Shown piece by piece: positions 1 through 8,250 of a DNA stretch of 46,938 nucleotides (within the stretch, counting starts at the first letter, position 1; each line of letters starts with the position of its first letter). The DNA lies in NCBI GenBank assembly GCA_964495345.1, contig CAZBVV010000003.1, positions 1-46,938 on the forward strand, given 5' to 3'. The notes under the pieces were generated by a model, which worked only from the letters and a program-made list of their open reading frames with translations, did no database searches and was not told the DNA's origin. A program made the position numbers and the translations under genes. Origin of the DNA: UBA1081 sp964495345 (GTDB taxonomy: Bacteria > Bacillota > Clostridia > Oscillospirales > Acutalibacteraceae).

Positions 1-2
1 AC

Positions 3-146
3 GGAGATGTTTCCGATGATACAAACAATACCGAAACTCCCGATGATTCCGAATCAGAAGATAATTCATCACTGAACTTTATTGAAATAATAATGCAGTT
101 CTTTCAGAAGATTATTGACTTTCTTAAAAGCATTTTTGCATTTTAA
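3..146 (+). CDS. C-terminal end of a secreted protein (5' truncated by window)
   Basis: Only the last 47 codons are present, in frame 3; the gene begins outside the window. The visible part has an acidic Asp/Glu/Ser/Thr-rich linker followed by a hydrophobic, aromatic-rich amphipathic end (IIDFLKSIFAF at the terminus). The same kind of tail closes the metallophosphoesterase (4575-6266), the lipase-like protein (437-1966) and, more loosely, the acetylesterase (41424-43646), so this is probably another secreted protein of that set. A hairpin with a T-rich run follows directly. No function can be assigned from this fragment. Confidence 0.7.
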   Translation, partial: GDVSDDTNNTETPDDSESEDNSSLNFIEIIMQFFQKIIDFLKSIFAF

Positions 147-155
147 ATAAACTTG

Positions 156-184
156 AACCACACCGATTATGGTGTGGTTTTTGT
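156..184 (+). terminator. Rho-independent terminator of the partial gene
   Basis: A perfect 9-bp stem (AACCACACC / GGTGTGGTT) with a 6-nt loop is followed by TTTTTG. It lies 10 bases after the stop codon. Confidence 0.8.
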
Positions 185-194
185 GTTGCAGATG

Positions 195-381
195 AACAAT
201 AATTTAGCAAAGAGAACACAAGGCTCCCTCTCCGAGGGAGCTGTCAGCGAAGCTGACTGAGGGAGTATAAAAATGTCTATTCTGCTGAATTTATAGTCTT
301 TTAACTCCCTCCGTCAATGCTAACGCATTGCCAACATCCTCAAAGATGGAGGCTTGATTGATGTATGTAAAATTATTGTTT
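195..381. repeat. MITE-like repeat, copy 1
   Basis: The element is bounded by inverted ends AACAATAATTT (195-205) and AAATTATTGTT (370-380). Inside are hairpin-forming blocks, notably GGCTCCCTC...GAGGGAGC and GTCAGCGAAGCTGAC. It carries no ORF. The ends match those of the other copies in this window (2043-2250, 18758-18796, 19401-19616, 23212-23368, 43638-43813). Confidence 0.7.
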
Positions 382-388
382 AACCAAC

Positions 389-418
389 AAAAAATCAGCG
401 TACCGTTTTGGTACGCTG
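389..418 (-). terminator. Terminator of the lipase-like gene
   Basis: On the minus strand CAGCGTACC / GGTACGCTG forms a perfect 9-bp stem followed by ATTTTTT. It sits 19 bases past the stop at 437. Confidence 0.85.
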
Positions 419-436
419 TAATTCTTATATCATATA

Positions 437-1966
437 TTATTTTGCAAGAGCTTTGAACCAGCTTTTGAACTGCTCAAAAAGATACTGAATAAGTCTTGCA
501 AGAGTTGTAAAGCTTGGATTTGCTTTAAATTCATCAACGGGTGTTGTTGTTTTTACCTCGCTGAAGCTTTGGTCATCAATATTATTCTGCATAAACTGGG
601 GGTAATCGGGGTTGGAGTATACAGTCTGCTGTTCTTCGCTTGTGAACATCCATTTATACATCTCACCGTGACCGTCATGTGTTGTGCTGTGAAGCATATC
701 TTTTACAAACCATGTGCTTTCGGGCAAAGCACAGGTAGATGCATCAATCTCATTGTCACCGGATATGTGATTATGTCCGTCGTCAATAGCCTGAACATAA
801 CCGTCACCCAATGATGAACGGTAATCTGCACAGATTGCACCTACTGATGCATATTTTGTGTCAACAGTTCCGTCACTTGTGTTCATAAATGTGGGTACAA
901 GAGGAGTTCTCTGCACATTGTAGCCTACGACATTATAAATTTTAACTGTTTTATAAGCTTCCTGTAAAATTTCCGTTGCGTTGTTCTGAACATTGTAATG
1001 ATAAGCATCAATTTTTGCAACAAGACCTGCCTGAGCTTCATCATCAACAATCATAAATTCCTTTGCACCTTCGTAATATTCGTCGGGAACAAAGCTCCAG
1101 ATACCGGGCATTGAGCCGAAAATAGGGATAAGTGCATCATCAAAAATTTTATCCTTGAAAAGAGGAATAATCTTATCAACCATTGTGATAGCCATATCCC
1201 AAACGCCAAGCTCATTGAGAGCATTTACAAGCACAACAAGAATACCCTGAATAAAGTCCATTTCCATATTGGGAATAGCATCAAGAGCGTAGTTGATAAG
1301 AGCATTTTTGTCTATAACAAGGTTGCCGTTGAAAAGGTCACCTGCAACAGCAGTACCCTGAATGGGGCAGCATTGGAAAATGATTGTTTCAATATCATCT
1401 GTGCCGTAACGCTCAAGATAAGCCATTGTAACAACACCGCCCATGCTTGATGCACGAAGCTGAACCTGATCATGACCTGTAAGCTCCTTTATCTGCTCAA
1501 TACATTCATTAAGTCTGTCAGCATGCTCATAAGGGTCAAGACGGAAATCGTAGTTGAAATAAAAGCTTTTATCCAAGCCGTGCTCGCCGTTTTCGGGAAC
1601 ATCACATATTGCCTGAACATTCTCTTTTGAATCGCCGTTGCCGTCAAGCTCCAAATCACCGAATGCTGTATAAACAAAATCAATAAGAGCATCACCGAAT
1701 GCATCGTAATCACCTTTTGCAAGGTCACCTACAGCAGGAGCAAGAGCCGAAACAGCCTCACTAATAAGAGCTGTTGTGTCGGGACGGAAAAGCACTCTTT
1801 CATTCTCTGTGCCGTAGTCTTTTACAACATCTGCACTGCCCAGAGCCGCAACATATATTACGGGATTGAAGCCGCAATCACATTTGTCATCAGCGGCAAT
1901 AGCAGCGGGACCTGCAACACCGAGTAAAAGACAGATAGTAAGTAATACGGATAATAATTTTTTCAT
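437..1966 (-). CDS. Secreted lipase-like alpha/beta hydrolase
   Basis: The protein has 509 residues. A signal peptide (MKKLLSVLLTICLLLG..., cleavage near AIAA at 22-25) directs export. Around residues 171-177 is RASSMGG, an A-S-S-M-G nucleophile elbow comparable to the AHSMG of Bacillus LipA, so Ser174 is the likely catalytic serine; the segment before it (helix, then GHDQVQLRAS) fits the fold of lipases and PGAP1/LCAT-like hydrolases. A conserved-looking HNHISGDNEIDAS stretch near the end may hold the catalytic His. The last 25 residues form an aromatic, Lys-containing amphipathic helix. The start is at 1966 rather than an upstream in-frame codon because AAGGAGTG precedes this ATG and a signal peptide begins there. 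The substrate is not known; esterase or lipase activity is inferred. Confidence 0.75.
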   Translation of the reverse strand: MKKLLSVLLTICLLLGVAGPAAIAADDKCDCGFNPVIYVAALGSADVVKDYGTENERVLFRPDTTALISEAVSALAPAVGDLAKGDYDAFGDALIDFVYTAFGDLELDGNGDSKENVQAICDVPENGEHGLDKSFYFNYDFRLDPYEHADRLNECIEQIKELTGHDQVQLRASSMGGVVTMAYLERYGTDDIETIIFQCCPIQGTAVAGDLFNGNLVIDKNALINYALDAIPNMEMDFIQGILVVLVNALNELGVWDMAITMVDKIIPLFKDKIFDDALIPIFGSMPGIWSFVPDEYYEGAKEFMIVDDEAQAGLVAKIDAYHYNVQNNATEILQEAYKTVKIYNVVGYNVQRTPLVPTFMNTSDGTVDTKYASVGAICADYRSSLGDGYVQAIDDGHNHISGDNEIDASTCALPESTWFVKDMLHSTTHDGHGEMYKWMFTSEEQQTVYSNPDYPQFMQNNIDDQSFSEVKTTTPVDEFKANPSFTTLARLIQYLFEQFKSWFKALAK

Positions 1967-1997
1967 AAAGTCCACTCCTTGTATTGGATATATATAA

Positions 1998-2026
1998 AGT
2001 ATAGCAGTAAAAAATTGGAATATCAA
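1998..2026 (-). promoter_or_regulatory. Promoter of the lipase-like gene
   Basis: Minus strand TTGATA, 17-bp spacer, TATACT, about 32 bases before the ATG. This is a good sigma-A match. Confidence 0.6.
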
Positions 2027-2042
2027 GAGAAAATATGAAGAT

Positions 2043-2250
2043 AAAAATAATTTAGCAGAGCAGAAATTAATTTGATTCCGTAGGGAATACCCATTGGGCA
2101 TTCCGATTTGCCGAAGGCAAATAACGGTGGAACACCGTTACAATAACAGAAATTTTAGGAAATGCCTCTCGGCATTTGTGCTTCGCACACAGAGCGACGA
2201 GGGCGTCGCTCCCTACGATTATCACTTTGATATTCCGCTAAATTATTGTT
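2043..2250. repeat. MITE-like repeat with hairpin array, copy 2
   Basis: The ends are AAAAATAATTTAGC (2043-2056) and GCTAAATTATTGTT (2237-2250), inverted with one mismatch. The interior is a chain of small hairpins: TTTGCCGAAGGCAAA, AACGGTGGAACACCGTT, AAATGCCTCTCGGCATTT, TGTGCTTCGCACA and AGCGACGAGGGCGTCGCT. There is no coding capacity. It fills most of the 330-base gap between 1966 and 2299. Confidence 0.7.
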
Positions 2251-2261
2251 TATTATTAAAA

Positions 2262-2294
2262 AACTAAAAACCCAACCGCAGCAGCGATTGGGTT
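2262..2294 (-). terminator. Terminator of the AI-2E family transporter gene
   Basis: Minus strand AACCCAATCGC / GCGGTTGGGTT stem (one mismatch), then TTTTTAGTTTTTT. It lies directly after the stop codon at 2299. Confidence 0.8.
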
Positions 2295-2298
2295 GATG

Positions 2299-3447
2299 TT
2301 ATTCTTCCGTTTCCGTTATTTCCGTAACGTTTTCTTCTCTTTCTGTTGATTTGTTAACCTCTATTTTTATCAGCCTGTAAAGAGTTGCCGCAAGGGGTAC
2401 TGCAATAAGCATACCTGCTATGCCTGCTACACTACCGCCTATCGTTACCGCCGTAAGCACCCAAAGTGCAGGCAGTCCGATTGACGAGCCGACCACTTTC
2501 GGATATATAAGGTTGCCTTCAATTTGCTGAAGTACAACTATGAATATAAGGAAAATAAGTGCTTTTACGGGTGATTCCATAAAGATAAGGAATGCACCTA
2601 CTGCACCGCTGATGAACGCACCAATAATGGGGACAAGAGCCATAAGTGCCGTTAACGCACCTATCATGGGTGCATAAGGAAGTCTGAGTATGGTCATACC
2701 TATAATGCACAGCACACCGAGAATTACCGCTTCCGTACACTGACCTACAATGAACTTATGGAATGTATCGTTGAGAATTGAAAGCACATAATTAATTTTT
2801 TCGAGCCATTTTGCTTTGATATATCGGCTTGAAATTCTTTTGACCTGTGTAAAGAGCTTGTCTTTGCTCAAAAGAATGTATAACGCAAAGATTATACCGA
2901 GGAATCCGGAGAAAACTACTGAAACTACAGAAGAAACTGTTGTTACAACCACGTCAACAACACTGCTGAAGCCCGATTTGATAAATTCATAAGCCTGCGT
3001 AATAATTGATTTCCAGTCTATTGATGAAAGTGTTTCAATAATATCATCGGGTACAAATTCAAGACCGTTGAGGTAATTAATAAGGTTTGTTATAGCCATA
3101 GGTACTTCTGCAACCAACAGGCTGAAACATGAGATAATTTGAGGAACAACAAGACCGATAACAACCGCAATAAATGCAACTAAAGTAAATATTGCAAAAA
3201 TCAGACAGACGGGTCTTCGGCTTTTGATTGTTGAGGACTTTGTGGATTTGGGAAAATAATGTCTTTCATAAAAGCTCATAAGAATATTAATGGGATAAGC
3301 CATAATACAGCCTATAAAAAACGGAGCTGCCGCTGAAAGACAATTTCCTATAAAATTCGCAACGCTTGTCCAGTAATGTATACACAAGTAAAGGCAAAAA
3401 ATGCTGAAACCTACCTTAAAGCAGGTTTTCCATTCAAGTTTTTGCAT
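2299..3447 (-). CDS. AI-2E family transporter (YdgG/PerM-like membrane protein)
   Basis: The protein has 382 residues, a usual length for PF01594. It has N-terminal membrane segments, a mid-protein loop (about residues 110-170), and a C-terminal block of hydrophobic helices containing ALMALVPIIGAF and the QQIEGNLIYPKVVG motif typical of the family, followed by GLPALWVL. The tail is charged and cytoplasmic. Family members transport or export small molecules (AI-2 in E. coli TqsA, ions in other members), so the substrate here is open. AGAAGGTG precedes the ATG. The gene is transcribed alone from a promoter that overlaps the end of the GH43-like gene. Confidence 0.9.
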   Translation of the reverse strand: MQKLEWKTCFKVGFSIFCLYLCIHYWTSVANFIGNCLSAAAPFFIGCIMAYPINILMSFYERHYFPKSTKSSTIKSRRPVCLIFAIFTLVAFIAVVIGLVVPQIISCFSLLVAEVPMAITNLINYLNGLEFVPDDIIETLSSIDWKSIITQAYEFIKSGFSSVVDVVVTTVSSVVSVVFSGFLGIIFALYILLSKDKLFTQVKRISSRYIKAKWLEKINYVLSILNDTFHKFIVGQCTEAVILGVLCIIGMTILRLPYAPMIGALTALMALVPIIGAFISGAVGAFLIFMESPVKALIFLIFIVVLQQIEGNLIYPKVVGSSIGLPALWVLTAVTIGGSVAGIAGMLIAVPLAATLYRLIKIEVNKSTEREENVTEITETEE

Positions 3448-3480
3448 ATTTACACCTTCTTTTTTTTAATTAATAAACTT

Positions 3481-3509
3481 ATTTTATTCTTAAAAATAAG
3501 TGTTGTCAA
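3481..3509 (-). promoter_or_regulatory. Promoter of the AI-2E family gene
   Basis: Minus strand TTGACA, 17-bp spacer, TAAAAT. The -35 hexamer overlaps the stop codon of the upstream GH43-like gene (3506-3508). Confidence 0.65.
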
Positions 3510-4438
3510 GCTTCATATTTTTTAAGTTGTTCATATTCTTCGTCGGTTATTTCAATAACCTTTCCGTGCTTGAATCCGTAGGGGAATGTGAACTCTTCCT
3601 TTGCTTTGCGGAAATCCATGTCACCGGGTGCTGAAGAAACAAATGGTACATAGCCCATTTTATCTTTTGCACAGCCGAAAAAGTCCAGCATAAGACACCA
3701 TCTGCCGTCAGGCAGAGTATAAGTTGTAGGACCTTCGTATGAGCCGGGCCAATGAATATATGTATCCATGTATTTTTTAAAATGTTCATCGTGTTTAAAG
3801 GGTCCGTACAGATTCTTTGATGTTGCATGCATATTCATGGGCGGATTTGATGAATTTTTGTAAAACAGATGATATGTGTCGCCAACCTTGGTTATGTGTG
3901 AATCAAGAATTTCGTTATCCTTTGTAAAATAGAGCTTTGGTTCGGAAAATGTTTCAAAATCCTTTGTTGTGCAGCAGTAAATTGACATATGTTTGTAGTC
4001 GGTTTCTTTTACCGTAGAACCCCAATGGATAAGATATTCCTCATTTATTTCATCAAAAAATATTTCAGGAGCCCAAAGACAGCCGAAATCATCCCTGCCG
4101 AAGTACAACAGTTTTTCTTCGCTGAAATTTATAAGGTCGTCAGTTTTCCACATACGCAAATTAAGACTTCCGTGACTGTTGACCTGTTTCCAATCCACAT
4201 TGTAATTTTCATCCATTCGGTAAACAATACATAAATCCGTTGTAAGAACAACAAAACCTCCTGTGTGAAGCCTTATTATGTCAATGTCACGGCAACCTTT
4301 TTCACCTTTTGTTGCGGTAAGTATCGGTTTTCCGCCGTTAACCTGCTCCCAATTATATCCGTCACGGCTTATGCCAAAATAGACTTGCTCGCCGTCGGGA
4401 GTGATTTTTTCTTTAAAATGTGCAAAAAGATAGGGCAT
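3506..4438 (-). CDS. Glycoside hydrolase family 43-like protein, cytoplasmic
   Basis: The protein has 310 residues and no signal peptide. The pattern is that of a five-bladed beta-propeller glycosidase: CRDIDIIR in the first third, WAPEIFFDE (the GH43 W-A-P-[DE] signature), NEILDSHI (candidate pKa-modulating Asp) and a later SYEGPT, where the Glu would be the general acid. GH43 enzymes remove arabinose or xylose from plant glycans or oligosaccharides. A cytoplasmic location suggests action on imported oligosaccharides. The start at 4438 is supported by AGGTGA 5 bases upstream. It is monocistronic with its own promoter. Related GH117 or GH130-type propellers are not excluded. Confidence 0.7.
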   Translation of the reverse strand: MPYLFAHFKEKITPDGEQVYFGISRDGYNWEQVNGGKPILTATKGEKGCRDIDIIRLHTGGFVVLTTDLCIVYRMDENYNVDWKQVNSHGSLNLRMWKTDDLINFSEEKLLYFGRDDFGCLWAPEIFFDEINEEYLIHWGSTVKETDYKHMSIYCCTTKDFETFSEPKLYFTKDNEILDSHITKVGDTYHLFYKNSSNPPMNMHATSKNLYGPFKHDEHFKKYMDTYIHWPGSYEGPTTYTLPDGRWCLMLDFFGCAKDKMGYVPFVSSAPGDMDFRKAKEEFTFPYGFKHGKVIEITDEEYEQLKKYEA

Positions 4439-4469
4439 ACTGTCACCTGTATAATAATTGTTTGCTTTG

Positions 4470-4499
4470 AGTATAACATATGAAAAAATAAGATGTCAA
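4470..4499 (-). promoter_or_regulatory. Promoter of the GH43-like gene
   Basis: Minus strand TTGACA, 18-bp spacer, TATACT, about 31 bases before the start codon. Confidence 0.6.
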
Positions 4500-4522
4500 T
4501 TGAATTTTTTTGTGTAGAGAAA

Positions 4523-4562
4523 AATCAAAAAAATCCCGCCAATCCGTTAGGAAAGACGGGAT
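4523..4562 (-). terminator. Terminator of the metallophosphoesterase gene
   Basis: Minus strand ATCCCG ... CGGGAT stem followed by TTTTTTTGATTTTT, 12 bases after the stop. Confidence 0.75.
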
Positions 4563-4574
4563 AAAATGCTCTGC

Positions 4575-6266
4575 TTATTTCATGAATAATGAAAAGAAAC
4601 TCTTGACAAAATCAATAATGGACTGGAAGAATGCTTTAATCTTATCCCAGAAGCTTAGTTCAAGCTCGCCGGCTGTTTCGTAACCTGCAAGAGTAACATT
4701 GTTGTCTTCGGGAGCTGCATCATCTATCATATTTGTAAGAATGGGTACGATTGCTGTTGCAACTATAACTTCCATGTTTTCAAAATTTGTTATGAGATTG
4801 CCCGAAAAATCAATGAGTTCGGAGGGTACATCTACTTTGATAAAATCGAAAAGTAATTCAAGAACGGCTGAATACTCTTCTGCTGTTAAATCTTCAAGTG
4901 CGTATGTGAGTGTTGCTGCAAGCCCTCTTGACATAATAACTGTTTCGTCTGAATATGCAGGATAGTCTTCAACACCTGCCTGATAATCAGTATAAACACT
5001 TACAACAACATCAATCAAATCAGTATAATCGCTTGCGGGTAATGTTTTGTTAAACTGTTTTACATAAGCTTCAATACTGTTACCGCCGTCAGCATCCTTT
5101 TCGTAAAGTGGCATAACTGTTGCTTCAGCTATTTTTTTGCCAACATTATAGATTGTTTCATAAAGCTCGGGATCGGTTTCTTTATCAATACCGATAAGCC
5201 CAACAATCTTCTGCGGAGTAATAGATGATGATATAAGCAAACGATTGCTTATGAGTGCTGCTTCGTGTGAATAATCTACAACACTTGTATTCAGAATGTT
5301 GAGAGCTGCTTCGGAAATACCGTCGGGAATAAGGGAAGTATCAACGGATGTAATATTTTTTGTTTCGATTATAACTGTATCACCGAATGTAACCTCTCTG
5401 TAAGGACAAGGATATGCCGCAAGTGCTCCTGTTACAACGTCATAGATTACTGTACCGTTCGGTGCTGTGTATGAAAGGATATCCTGTGCGTGGATGTGAC
5501 CTGTAAAAGTGTATTTAACCATACCTTCTGCAAATACGTCGGCAATATTGATGTCACTGTTAACCGCTTCACCGAGATGGAGTGCGTACGAGGGGGTGAA
5601 ATGGTCAAGTAAATTGTGGTGCATCATTGCAATAACTTTTTTGCCGTCAGCTTTAGCCTGATCACATTGAGCATCAATCCAGTCCAATCTTGCCTGAGTC
5701 ATACCGTGAGGACCGTTACCGGGATCTGTACTGTCGATAGCAAGAAGACGGTATTCATCGTTAAGGTCGATAGTGTATGATGCTGATAATGTATCAACTG
5801 CAAGAGCGTCACCGTAACCGAAATCGTCATAAAGTGCAACAAATTCAGCAACGGTTGTCTTGAACAGGTCGTGGTTGCCGGGAATAACATAAACATCTTT
5901 ACCGCATGTTTCCTCAAACGCTGTAAGCATACCGACTACAGTTTCATGCTCTTCAACTGTGCCTACATCTACAATGTCACCGGGGATAAGAACAACTTTA
6001 CTATCGTTCTTTGAGGCTTCGTCAAGAAATGCAGAGAAAAGAGCAAGTGACTCATAAACAAGCTTGCCTGATGAGGATACGTGAGCAAAATCTGCACTGA
6101 GGGTATTATGTTTGCTCACTGTTGCTTTTGCTGTATATGTGCCGTTGTAATGTATATCGTTTACTACCGTTATTTTGAGTTCATCTGATGATTCTGCCGC
6201 AAAAGCAGGAACACCTAAAGAAAAAACGAGTAAGGCACATAAAAAGACGGATAATAATTTTTTCAT
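4575..6266 (-). CDS. Secreted calcineurin-like metallophosphoesterase
   Basis: The protein has 563 residues. After a signal peptide (1-24, ending AFAAE) comes a dinuclear-metal phosphoesterase domain, with motifs in order: DIH (37-39), GDIVD (96-100), GNHD (130-133), HH (216-217) and GHIH (256-259). All five ligand blocks are intact, so catalytic activity is expected against a phosphomono- or diester; the substrate cannot be read from sequence. Residues about 310-530 are a mainly helical region without a recognised domain. The last 25 residues (ending FVKSFFSLFMK) are the aromatic amphipathic tail seen on other secreted proteins here. GGGAG precedes the ATG. Confidence 0.9.
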   Translation of the reverse strand: MKKLLSVFLCALLVFSLGVPAFAAESSDELKITVVNDIHYNGTYTAKATVSKHNTLSADFAHVSSSGKLVYESLALFSAFLDEASKNDSKVVLIPGDIVDVGTVEEHETVVGMLTAFEETCGKDVYVIPGNHDLFKTTVAEFVALYDDFGYGDALAVDTLSASYTIDLNDEYRLLAIDSTDPGNGPHGMTQARLDWIDAQCDQAKADGKKVIAMMHHNLLDHFTPSYALHLGEAVNSDINIADVFAEGMVKYTFTGHIHAQDILSYTAPNGTVIYDVVTGALAAYPCPYREVTFGDTVIIETKNITSVDTSLIPDGISEAALNILNTSVVDYSHEAALISNRLLISSSITPQKIVGLIGIDKETDPELYETIYNVGKKIAEATVMPLYEKDADGGNSIEAYVKQFNKTLPASDYTDLIDVVVSVYTDYQAGVEDYPAYSDETVIMSRGLAATLTYALEDLTAEEYSAVLELLFDFIKVDVPSELIDFSGNLITNFENMEVIVATAIVPILTNMIDDAAPEDNNVTLAGYETAGELELSFWDKIKAFFQSIIDFVKSFFSLFMK

Positions 6267-6311
6267 GGTAAAGTCTCCCTTTTTATAATTTTTATGCCGT
6301 GATACACTTGA

Positions 6312-6340
6312 ATTATATCCTAATTGTAAAAAATAGTCAA
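6312..6340 (-). promoter_or_regulatory. Promoter of the metallophosphoesterase gene
   Basis: Minus strand TTGACT, 17-bp spacer, TATAAT. Confidence 0.65.
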
Positions 6341-6535
6341 CAAAAACATTGGGATTGTTTGAAATTTGTTAAATATACACATAAAACAATCGGCAAATTA
6401 ATAATATTGTATTTTGGATATTGTTATTTATTGTTAAAAAATAAGTAAAAATTCTCAATAATAATAATGCAAAGACCGCTTAAAATAGTAAGGCAAACGC
6501 AAAAAAAACATTCCCCGAAAGGAGTGCAAAAGCAA

Positions 6536-6730
6536 ATGGCAAGCAGTAAGTCAAACCTTGTACCCGGTGCTCGTGAAGCTCTTGATAAGTTCAAGATGGA
6601 AGCAGCAGCAGAAGTAGGCGTAAACCTTAAGCAGGGCTATAACGGCGACCTTACCTCAAAGCAGGCAGGTTCTGTAGGCGGTCAGATGGTTAAGAAAATG
6701 ATCGAAGCTTATGAAAACGGTATGAAATAA
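6536..6730 (+). CDS. Small acid-soluble spore protein, alpha/beta type
   Basis: The protein has 64 residues. It carries the family hallmarks: an EALDKFKMEAAAEVGV block and, near the C-terminus, GNLTS-like GDLTSKQAGSVGGQMVKKMI. Such proteins coat and protect DNA in dormant spores and are cut during germination by the GPR protease at a site in the first block. The start at 6536 is chosen because the homologous sequence begins here and GAAAGGAG lies upstream; a longer in-frame extension from 6467 lacks family similarity. It shows that the organism forms spores. Expression is expected in the forespore under sigma-G, but I could not identify a convincing sigma-G promoter in the 270 bases upstream. 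Confidence 0.95.
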   Translation: MASSKSNLVPGAREALDKFKMEAAAEVGVNLKQGYNGDLTSKQAGSVGGQMVKKMIEAYENGMK

Positions 6731-6747
6731 ACCGTCCCGTTAGGGAG

Positions 6748-6784
6748 CGGGTGTGTCTTCAGGGATGCACCCGTAGTTTTTTTT
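6748..6784 (+). terminator. Terminator of the spore protein gene
   Basis: CGGGTGTGTC / GATGCACCCG stem (two wobble pairs) followed by TAG and nine T residues. Confidence 0.85.
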
Positions 6785-6795
6785 TGAAAAAACTG

Positions 6796-6824
6796 ATGAC
6801 AAATTGCACCATTAGGTATATACT
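6796..6824 (+). promoter_or_regulatory. Possible promoter of the MATE gene
   Basis: ATGACA, 17-bp spacer, TATACT, 18 bases before the start codon, so the 5' leader would be very short. Confidence 0.45.
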
Positions 6825-6842
6825 TAATTCGGGTGTTGAAAT

Positions 6843-8198
6843 ATGACTAAAAACTTTGATATGACAAACGGTCCTTTTACCAAAAATATGCTTAAATTTG
6901 CATTACCGCTTATTTTTACAGGTTTGCTTCAGCTTTTTTATAACACAATGGACTCTGTAGTAGTTGGTAAATTTGCAGGTAATGAAGCTCTTGCTGCGGT
7001 TGGTTCAACGGGTTCGCTGATAAACCTTATTATAAATCTCTTTGTCGGTATGTCAATGGGTTCGGGTGTTATTGCGGCAAGATTTTTAGGTGCAGGCGAT
7101 AAAAAGCGTGTTCACCGCTGTGTGCATACGGCTATGTCCATAAGCCTTATATGCGGTGTAATTATGATGCTTGTGGGGTTCATTTTTGCAAAAAACTTTT
7201 TGCAGCTTATGAATTCACCTGAAAATGTTATTGACCTTTCCACTCTTTACCTTAAAATATATTTTCTCGGTGCTCCCGGTTCATTAGTGTACAATTTCGG
7301 TGCATCAATACTGCGTGCATCGGGTGATACAAAAAGACCGCTGTACATATTGCTTTTGTCCGGAATAGTGAATGTTATACTCAATCTTATATTGGTAATT
7401 CCATTAAAAATGAGTGTCAGCGGTGTAGCTGTTGCAACAATCGTTTCGCAGTACATATCCGCAGTAATGATTGTAATATTCCTTGTTAAATCCGAGAGCG
7501 ATATAAAGCTGTCAATCAAAGCTTTAAAAATATACCCAACTGAATTTAAAAGTATAATCCGTATAGGCATTCCCGCAGGATTGCAGAATTCTCTTTTCTC
7601 CGTTTCAAACGTTATAATTCAGTCATCCGTAAATAATTTCGGTGATGTTGCTATGGCGGGTATTTCCGCAGGTTCAAATTTTGATTCATACGTTTACACC
7701 TGTACGAATGCAATCGGTCAGACATCAATGACGTTTTCATCGCAGAATATCGGTGCAGGCAAACCGCATAATGTAAAAAGAGTTTACAAAAACGCATTTT
7801 TAATGACATTGATAATCGGGTCTGTGTTGAGCTGGCTTGGATTTTTCTTCAGAGAACCGCTTGTGGGAATTTTCTCAAGCGATCCGGAGGTTATTGCAAT
7901 CGGAGCAGAGAGACTTGCATTGATAATGCCGTTTTACGTTTTTTGTTCTTTGCAGGATACGGCAGGGTGTCAGATACGAGGCATGGGTAAATCCTTTGAG
8001 CCGATGATAGTATCTCTTATCGGAGCTTGCGGAATCAGAATCTTTTGGGTATTTGTCGTTTTGCCCCATATTTACAGCCTGATAAATCTTTATTGGGCAT
8101 ACCCTATATCATGGTTTGTAACGTTTGTTGCACAGTCGGTGCTTATAGCCGTAACACAGAAACAGCTTGATAAAGAATATAAATTGCCAAATGAATAA
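6843..8198 (+). CDS. MATE family multidrug/metabolite efflux transporter
   Basis: The protein has 451 residues, the normal MATE length, with about 12 hydrophobic segments arranged as two six-helix halves. Family features include the N-terminal KNMLKFALPLIFTGLLQLFYNTMDSVVVGKFAG (first helix and following loop; given here in shortened register as LPLIFTGLLQLFYN and VVVGKFAG) and the internal GAPGSLVYNFGASILRASGD region with its partner PAGLQNSLF. MATE proteins extrude cationic drugs or metabolites using Na+ or H+ gradients; the substrate is undetermined. The ribosome-binding site is weak (GGGTG). It stands alone between the spore gene and the nfeD/SPFH pair. Confidence 0.92.
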   Translation: MTKNFDMTNGPFTKNMLKFALPLIFTGLLQLFYNTMDSVVVGKFAGNEALAAVGSTGSLINLIINLFVGMSMGSGVIAARFLGAGDKKRVHRCVHTAMSISLICGVIMMLVGFIFAKNFLQLMNSPENVIDLSTLYLKIYFLGAPGSLVYNFGASILRASGDTKRPLYILLLSGIVNVILNLILVIPLKMSVSGVAVATIVSQYISAVMIVIFLVKSESDIKLSIKALKIYPTEFKSIIRIGIPAGLQNSLFSVSNVIIQSSVNNFGDVAMAGISAGSNFDSYVYTCTNAIGQTSMTFSSQNIGAGKPHNVKRVYKNAFLMTLIIGSVLSWLGFFFREPLVGIFSSDPEVIAIGAERLALIMPFYVFCSLQDTAGCQIRGMGKSFEPMIVSLIGACGIRIFWVFVVLPHIYSLINLYWAYPISWFVTFVAQSVLIAVTQKQLDKEYKLPNE

Positions 8199-8201
8199 AT
8201 C

Positions 8202-8230
8202 TTTACAAACAGTAATAAATATGTTAGAAT
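8202..8230 (+). promoter_or_regulatory. Promoter of the nfeD-SPFH operon
   Basis: TTTACA, 17-bp spacer, TAGAAT, 21 bases before the NfeD start. Confidence 0.6.
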
Positions 8231-8250
8231 GATAACAAGAGGTGATTCTT

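Noticed and set aside
1967..2101. N-terminal extension of the lipase-like protein
   Set aside because: It has no Shine-Dalgarno site, contains the promoter and runs into the repeat; a signal peptide begins at 1966 with AAGGAGTG upstream.
6467..6535. Longer start for the spore protein
   Set aside because: The extension has no similarity to the family and the good ribosome-binding site precedes 6536.
6267..6535. Sigma-G promoter for the spore protein
   Set aside because: Expected biologically, but I could not find a convincing pair of boxes.
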